Assembly (NCBI GenBank): GCA_030428695.1 | Contig: JAUIEM010000201.1 | Coordinates: forward strand, 1 to 17,705 | Origin: a bacterium | GTDB lineage: Bacteria > Planctomycetota > J058 > JAJDCP01 | Reading direction: 5' to 3' | Length of the DNA: 17,705 nucleotides | Translations under genes and position numbers: made by a program | In this document: piece by piece, positions 14,901 to 17,705 of the stretch | Layout of the letters: every line of letters begins with the position of its first letter | Position numbering within the stretch: the stretch's first letter is position 1 | The notes under the pieces: generated by a model | What the model was told of the DNA's origin: nothing | The model's database searches: none | What the model saw: only the letters and a program-made list of their open reading frames with translations

Positions 14901-15424
14901 CGGCGGGTCCGGTCGACGTCCCGGCTGAGCAGCTTCGCGATGCCGAAGTCGGCGACCCGCGGGAAGCCTGGCCAGGCCTGGCCACGCGAGCGGTCGAGCA
15001 TCACGTTGCCCGGCTTGAGGTCGCGGTGCACCACCCCGCGGGCGTGGGCGTAGGCGACCGCATCGAGGACCGGCTGGAAGATCCGCACGGCGTCGGCCAG
15101 GCTCCAGGGACCCGGGCGCTCTTTGCGCAGGGCGGCGAGCAGGGTCGGACCCTCGACCAGCTCCATCACGATCCCGAGCACGTCCTCCTCGAGCAGGTCC
15201 GACACCCGCACGATCGCCGGGTGCGCGAACTGCGCCTGGACCCGGGCCTCCTGGCGGAAGCGCGCGCGCACCTCGGGGTCGGCGCTGAAGCTCTGGTGCA
15301 GGACCTTCAGGGCGACATCGCTCTGCAGCCGCAGGTGGCGCGCCCGGTAGACCGTCGCCATCCCGCCCGCCGCGAGCTTCGCGAGGATCTTGTAGGCGCC
15401 GATGATCGAGCCGGGCTGCAGCAT
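11981..15424 (-). CDS. Serine/threonine protein kinase fused to a STAND/AAA-type ATPase and a TPR array
   Basis: The protein has 1147 residues. The kinase domain spans about 9-278: loop LAAGGMATVY (17-26), VALK with Lys40, Glu59, HRDLKPGN (133-140), DFG (159-161) and APE (186-188). It is an RD kinase with catalytic Asp135, and Thr173, Thr177 and Thr181 in the activation loop are possible phosphorylation sites. The loop has Ala where the first and third Gly usually stand, a variant common in myxobacterial-type kinases. The ATPase begins with FIGRKEEL (334); Walker A is GEPGIGKT (363-370) and Walker B LLLLFDDVQW (452-461), as in the predicted-ATPase/AAA_16 group. From about 650 to 1130 it is helical with TPR-like repeats (for example ALNTLGAIFGESGNPAESIR, ANIGEGCFELERFAEAEDHF). 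There is no transmembrane helix, so it is a cytoplasmic signalling protein; its stimulus and targets are unknown. ATG 15424 is chosen because kinase homology begins there and a purine-rich AGGGAA lies five bases upstream. It follows dprA by 62 bases. Confidence 0.93.
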   Translation of the reverse strand: MLQPGSIIGAYKILAKLAAGGMATVYRARHLRLQSDVALKVLHQSFSADPEVRARFRQEARVQAQFAHPAIVRVSDLLEEDVLGIVMELVEGPTLLAALRKERPGPWSLADAVRIFQPVLDAVAYAHARGVVHRDLKPGNVMLDRSRGQAWPGFPRVADFGIAKLLSRDVDRTRRGTRMGTLMYMAPEQFHGDAEVDGRADVFALGMLLWRMLAGRLPADPREAAAVLAFYSGETPIPSLRELLPEAPKKLSQAVVRALSFDPARRPADARALQRLLGYEPTVLPEAVPVREAVEPEETRVLQRSSHLSRRVARGRQVRPLSGTTTAALLDEPFIGRKEELGRLLDEQAAALEGRGRIVLVRGEPGIGKTRLVERFAAEAEVRGARVLWGRFYDYGGSGPAPYETFARMLASHPDPASTQADFELYQQRETDRWRVLGGFGRAFEQLGPQPLLLLFDDVQWASRRDLELIEYLLQALAEHPVCIVATAHGAAPQRDAELERWLLAVGYKRLAVEISLAAFGEEEVRQWLRGSLGEVSIGPTSIRRLQRASAGNPFFLRELVRELLAKRELRKDDGVWVCGDLEQVALPDSVNKVVRARLSQLDAELVQMLEVAAVIGDEFRFDTLVHATGLGEEQLEQRVEAALHDGLVRELDSAGEAYRFARTITRDVLYAELPPRRKRRLHQRVVEGLTQIHERSRIPAVLCYHYTAVGDWSSALASGLQAAEEALAYHDDDTAKTCLERARRARERLDEAGHPGLAVACAGLDRLAAQVLSHEGRLREAAELQRRAEEIARAAAATSLRIDLLIDLAGTAFAQGDGEACLALTAQAGELAAAQGDEPRRLRAEVLRANAMSRQGRFREATKALDAVLASPVLAEQPATRSRALHVSSWAHMKQGDFEVAERLAHQALEMARRRDDPVAQQMALNTLGAIFGESGNPAESIRLYQKSLKLLRKLPMRRWEGICLANIGEGCFELERFAEAEDHFHEALAIFEEIGDKACEGDCRVNIGRVLLARERTDEGIAMLEQGRAQCEQTQRHEYAALAALQLGDAYFAKGQHERARTHYAATLATFDELHSHQLWRAQLGLARVEEVEGRPEQALQLARQAWEQVERQRSLLQNSLGLTGFERLIAPVAATLRRLEKAAG

Positions 15425-15435
15425 CTCCCTTCCCT
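15425..15435 (-). promoter_or_regulatory. Purine-rich ribosome binding site of the kinase gene
   Basis: On the minus strand AGGGAAGGGAG immediately precedes ATG 15424; AGGGAA leaves five bases to the start. This fixes the start, whereas the open frame itself runs on to 16498 across dprA. Confidence 0.5.
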
Positions 15436-15469
15436 GTCGGTGACGGTACCCGATGTTGTACCCTCCCCG

Positions 15470-15481
15470 GCGCCGCGGCGC
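15470..15481. repeat. 12-base perfect palindrome GCGCCGCGGCGC after dprA
   Basis: It lies five bases beyond the dprA stop codon and 45 bases before the kinase start. It could weaken transcription read-through into the kinase gene or be a protein-binding palindrome. It has no T-run, so its function is uncertain. Confidence 0.35.
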
Positions 15482-15486
15482 ACCGT

Positions 15487-16518
15487 TCAATCCGGGTTCT
15501 GCCCCGGCCGCCGCCGCCGACAGAAATACCGGCCGGGAAAGCTCTCCACCCAGCCGTCGAGCTCGAGCCGGGTCAGCGCCCCGAGCACCTTCCCGACCGG
15601 CGCCCGCGCCCGCGCGATCAGCTCGTGGCTGGAGCACACCCCCGCACCGAGCAGCTCCCACACCTCGCCGACCGCTCCCCCACGGGGCGGATCGGGCGGC
15701 GGCGCGGGAGGCGGGCCGTCGAGCTCGAGGGCCGCGAGCACGTCCTCGGCGGAGCGCACCAGCGGCGCCCCGTCCTGGATCAACCGGTTGGCCCCGTCCG
15801 CATCGGCGCGGTCGACCGGACCGGGCACCGCCAGCACGGGCCGCCCCTCGCCGAGGGCCCAGTCCGCCGTGATCAGCGCGCCCGAGCGCTCCCCCGCGGC
15901 GATGACCAGGACCGCCTGGGACATGCCCGCGACGACCCGGTTCCGCCGCGGGAACAGGAACGGCCGCGCCCCCTGCCGCGGCGGGTGCTCGGACAGCACC
16001 GCCCCGCCGGCCCGCACGATCGCTTCCGCCAGCTCCTCGTGACCCCGCGGATAGAGCCGGGCGTGGCCGGAACCGAGCACCGCCACCGTGCGGCCGCCGG
16101 CCTCGAGCGCGCCGCGGTGCGCCTCGGCGTCGATGCCCCGGGCCAGGCCGGACACGATGCACACCCCCGCGGCCGCGAGCTCGCCCGCCATGCGCCGCGC
16201 GACCGCGCGGCTGTAAGGCAGCGCCGCCCGCGAGCCGACCAGCGCCACGCAGGGCTGGGCCCAGGCCTCGGGGGCCCCGCGCGCGAAGAGCACCAGGGGC
16301 GGGTCGACGGTGCCGCGCAAGAGCCGGGGGTAGGCCGGATCCCCGAGGCCGACGAGCCCGACGCCCCGGCGTCCACATTCCTCCGCGACGAGCTCCGCCG
16401 CCTCCCGCGCCGCAGCCCGCGGTGTCGGCAGCCGGGCCGCCCGGCGCAGATCGACCCGACGCCGGCGGTTCGGGCGCTCGAGTGCGTGGGCCAGCCAATC
16501 CTGTGTGGTCGCTTCCAT
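15487..16518 (-). CDS. dprA: DNA-processing protein DprA (Smf), recombination mediator for incoming single-stranded DNA
   Basis: The protein has 343 residues. DprA binds single-stranded DNA entering during natural transformation and loads RecA in the cytoplasm. The Rossmann-type domain shows the family landmarks: GDPAYPRLL (59-67), VGSR (94-97), SGLARGID (123-130), AVLGSG (146-151), LSEHPP (175-180), FPRRNRVVAG (189-198), SGALITA (212-218) and VLAVPG. A Pro-rich linker (PPPAPPPDPP) leads to a C-terminal winged-helix domain (VWELLGAG...LGALTRLELDGWVESFPGRYF). The N-terminal part (1-45) is short and Arg-rich. The start is the second of two adjacent ATGs (16518; the other is 16521), five bases after AGGAGG. 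The upstream neighbour ends 221 bases away and the downstream kinase gene follows after 62 bases, so dprA and the kinase gene may share a transcript. Nothing looks truncated. It is related to, but distinct from, the LOG/YpsA-type nucleotide-binding folds. Confidence 0.95.
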   Translation of the reverse strand: MEATTQDWLAHALERPNRRRRVDLRRAARLPTPRAAAREAAELVAEECGRRGVGLVGLGDPAYPRLLRGTVDPPLVLFARGAPEAWAQPCVALVGSRAALPYSRAVARRMAGELAAAGVCIVSGLARGIDAEAHRGALEAGGRTVAVLGSGHARLYPRGHEELAEAIVRAGGAVLSEHPPRQGARPFLFPRRNRVVAGMSQAVLVIAAGERSGALITADWALGEGRPVLAVPGPVDRADADGANRLIQDGAPLVRSAEDVLAALELDGPPPAPPPDPPRGGAVGEVWELLGAGVCSSHELIARARAPVGKVLGALTRLELDGWVESFPGRYFCRRRRPGQNPD

Positions 16519-16523
16519 CATCC

Positions 16524-16529
16524 CCTCCT
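16524..16529 (-). promoter_or_regulatory. Strong Shine-Dalgarno AGGAGG of dprA
   Basis: Minus-strand AGGAGG stands five bases before ATG 16518 and two before ATG 16521. The spacing favours the second ATG (MEATTQ) and rules out the longer frame that begins at 16728. Confidence 0.8.
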
Positions 16530-16698
16530 CTACGGTTTCACGTGTCACCCGGATTCCACCCATCCGCCACCATCCCGCGGCAGGTGGCGCGGGCAGAAGG
16601 ACGGAGGATGGCGGGCTCGACCGCCACACCAGGGGGGAAGTGCACAGGGCAGGCCAGACGGCCCGCGCAACGAGAAGGGCGTCGAGAGGGTGGGAACG

Positions 16699-16715
16699 CG
16701 CGGGAAGGGCCCGCG
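16699..16715 (-). terminator. Hairpin after the baeRF gene (terminator candidate)
   Basis: CGCGGG (16699-16704) and CCCGCG (16710-16715) form a six-pair GC stem with a five-base loop, starting 24 bases beyond the baeRF stop on the minus strand. No T-run follows on that strand, so this is only a candidate. Confidence 0.3.
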
Positions 16716-16739
16716 AGGCTCTACGCAAGCCGGCTCAGA

Positions 16740-17705
16740 TCAGTAGCGGAAGACCGCCGCGCAGGGGCTGACCGCCGGCATGTCCTCGGCCGGCACGGCG
16801 TAGACCTCGCCGCCGTGGTAGAGCGTGTAGAGCGCGGCGACATTGAGCAGGTCGTCGTCCCCGGCTTCGCGCTCCTCGTGGGGCACGACCGCGTCGAAGC
16901 TGGCGACGAAGCGCCCCCAGACCTCGCGGTCGAGGGCGACGAACAGCCGCTCGACCCGCCCGCGGTACGCGTCCTGGACGACCTGCTCGATGCGCGTGCT
17001 CGCCCGCTGGCTGCGGCTGAGGTTCGCGAAGCTGTCCGCGGCCTTGCGACGCCGCGCGTCGAGCTCTTCCTCGACCAGCGCCAGGGCCCGGTCGTGCAGC
17101 TCGTTCTCGGTCATGTGGTCGGGGTTGCCGTGGATCCCGGCCGCCAGCAGGTGCGGGTAGTGGCTCGCCTGCCGGTAGGCCGCGCAGATGCGGCGCACCC
17201 CGGCGAGCACCAGCGGCGCGTTGTGGTCGTCGAGCAGCTTGCGCACGCCCCCGTCGAGATGCTGCAGGTGCTCCTGCAGCTTGCGCTCGAGGGAGTGGTC
17301 GTGGCCGGCCCCGCCGTGGCCGTGGTAGATCGCCCCCGGCCGGCCCTGACCGCCGGTCGATGCGGTGTGGTGCTGCAGGGACTTCTCGAACACGTCGAAG
17401 CGGAAGCTCTCCGCGAAGCTCGCCGCGAGGTCGGACAGGTCGATCTCGCTCATCGTGAAGCGGCTCGCCTGGTACAGCCGCGCGGACTTTTTCGAGATGG
17501 CGAGGATGTAGAAGCGCCCGTCCCCGGACAACAGCGGCAGCAGCGGCTTGATGTGGAAGGCCTTGGCGACGACGAGCTGCTCCTCGAGCTCGACCGGGAC
17601 CCACCACGCGCGGAAGGTCTCGGACGAGGCGAAGATCGCGAGCCCGTGGGCATCCTTCGCCCAGCCGTCCTCATCCGCCAGGAGCTCCCGCGCCGGGGCG
17701 AGCAG
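16740..17705 (-). CDS. Bacterial archaeo-eukaryotic release factor-like protein (baeRF family 3), N-terminus outside the window
   Basis: The frame is open to the right edge and ends at TGA (complement of 16740-16742): 321 residues are present, roughly 50 short of the usual family length as I recall it. The first visible part reads W...GLAIFASSETFRAWWVP, followed by FHIKPLLPLLSGDGRFYIL. Later come YRQASHYPHLL, EGxxGNPD-like IHGNPDHMTENELHDRA, YRGRVERLFVA, VAALYTLYHGGEVYAVP and a terminal AAVFRY. This series is characteristic of baeRF family 3, relatives of the eRF1 catalytic domain. Family members are proposed to act at the ribosome in rescue or quality control; the role here is inferred. A loop at in-window residues 115-124 contains a literal GGQ (17346-17354), followed by a His-rich stretch IYHGHGGAGHDH and a helix. 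The TTG at 17531 is not the start, since conserved sequence continues upstream of it. Confidence 0.88.
   Translation of the reverse strand: MLAPARELLADEDGWAKDAHGLAIFASSETFRAWWVPVELEEQLVVAKAFHIKPLLPLLSGDGRFYILAISKKSARLYQASRFTMSEIDLSDLAASFAESFRFDVFEKSLQHHTASTGGQGRPGAIYHGHGGAGHDHSLERKLQEHLQHLDGGVRKLLDDHNAPLVLAGVRRICAAYRQASHYPHLLAAGIHGNPDHMTENELHDRALALVEEELDARRRKAADSFANLSRSQRASTRIEQVVQDAYRGRVERLFVALDREVWGRFVASFDAVVPHEEREAGDDDLLNVAALYTLYHGGEVYAVPAEDMPAVSPCAAVFRY

Larger units (their letters stand above)
16519..16739 (-). other. 221-base gap between the baeRF gene and dprA; likely dprA leader
   Basis: It holds the dprA ribosome site, a 7-base inverted repeat CGCCACC (16565-16571) / GGTGGCG (16583-16589) with an 11-base loop in the leader, and the hairpin listed at 16699-16715. 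No convincing -35/-10 pair is visible on the minus strand, and no small open frame with a ribosome site was seen. Confidence 0.4.

Noticed and set aside
15446..15463. Direct repeat GTACCC at 15446-15451 and 15458-15463 upstream of the kinase gene as an operator
   Set aside because: The motif is only six bases and the spacing of 12 could be chance; there is no further symmetry to support it.
13490..16042. An 850-codon + strand frame opposite the kinase and dprA
   Set aside because: It covers conserved kinase, Walker and DprA motifs on the other strand; its own translation has no recognisable motif.
15425..16498. N-terminal extension of the kinase frame through dprA
   Set aside because: The extension overlaps dprA almost entirely, is Arg/Gly/Ala-rich without domains, and the kinase domain starts naturally at ATG 15424 with a ribosome site.
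16519..16728. Longer dprA start at 16728
   Set aside because: AGGAGG at 16524-16529 sits at the right distance from ATG 16518; the extra 70 residues show no DprA homology.

Overview
The window is GC-rich bacterial DNA with one very long + strand gene on the left and a leftward (minus strand) group on the right. Three things point to a Gram-negative, probably environmental bacterium: a lipoprotein signal, a Gly-rich/Cys/transmembrane/Arg sorting signal of the MYXO-CTERM/JDVT-CTERM kind, and a very large repetitive surface protein. The Ser/Thr kinase fused to an ATPase and a TPR array, with an 'A-x-GGMA-x-VY' nucleotide loop, recalls Myxococcota and other phyla rich in such kinases. The phylum cannot be fixed from the sequence.

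Region 1 (start to 11359, +): one open frame, already open at the left edge, encodes at least 3785 residues of extracellular protein. It holds five alternating A/B pairs of beta-sandwich units of the ASPM-SPD-2-Hydin / 'choice-of-anchor D' type plus two extra units, then Ig-like (Big-type) segments, SbsA-like Ig segments and a run of PKD/REJ-like domains. A Gly8-SSSC-hydrophobic-WRR sorting signal follows (9308-9424). The frame does not stop there. It continues straight into what looks like a lipoprotein signal peptide (lipobox LIAGC, Cys at 9506-9508) and about 615 further residues with CARDB-like and PPC-like domains. The back-to-back sorting signals suggest a polyprotein or fused pair of surface proteins, and this is the most unusual thing in the window.

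Region 2 (11360-11980): a hairpin after the giant gene, then a -10-like TATACT placed exactly where a leaderless transcript would be expected, a small three-helix membrane protein gene (+), and a second hairpin between this gene and the convergent kinase gene.

Region 3 (11981 to the right edge, all minus strand, transcribed right to left): a bacterial archaeo-eukaryotic release factor-like gene (baeRF family 3, cut by the window edge), a 221-base gap, dprA (DNA-processing/competence recombination mediator), and 62 bases later the Ser/Thr kinase-ATPase-TPR gene, probably co-transcribed with dprA. No rRNA, tRNA, CRISPR array, transposase or prophage gene was seen.
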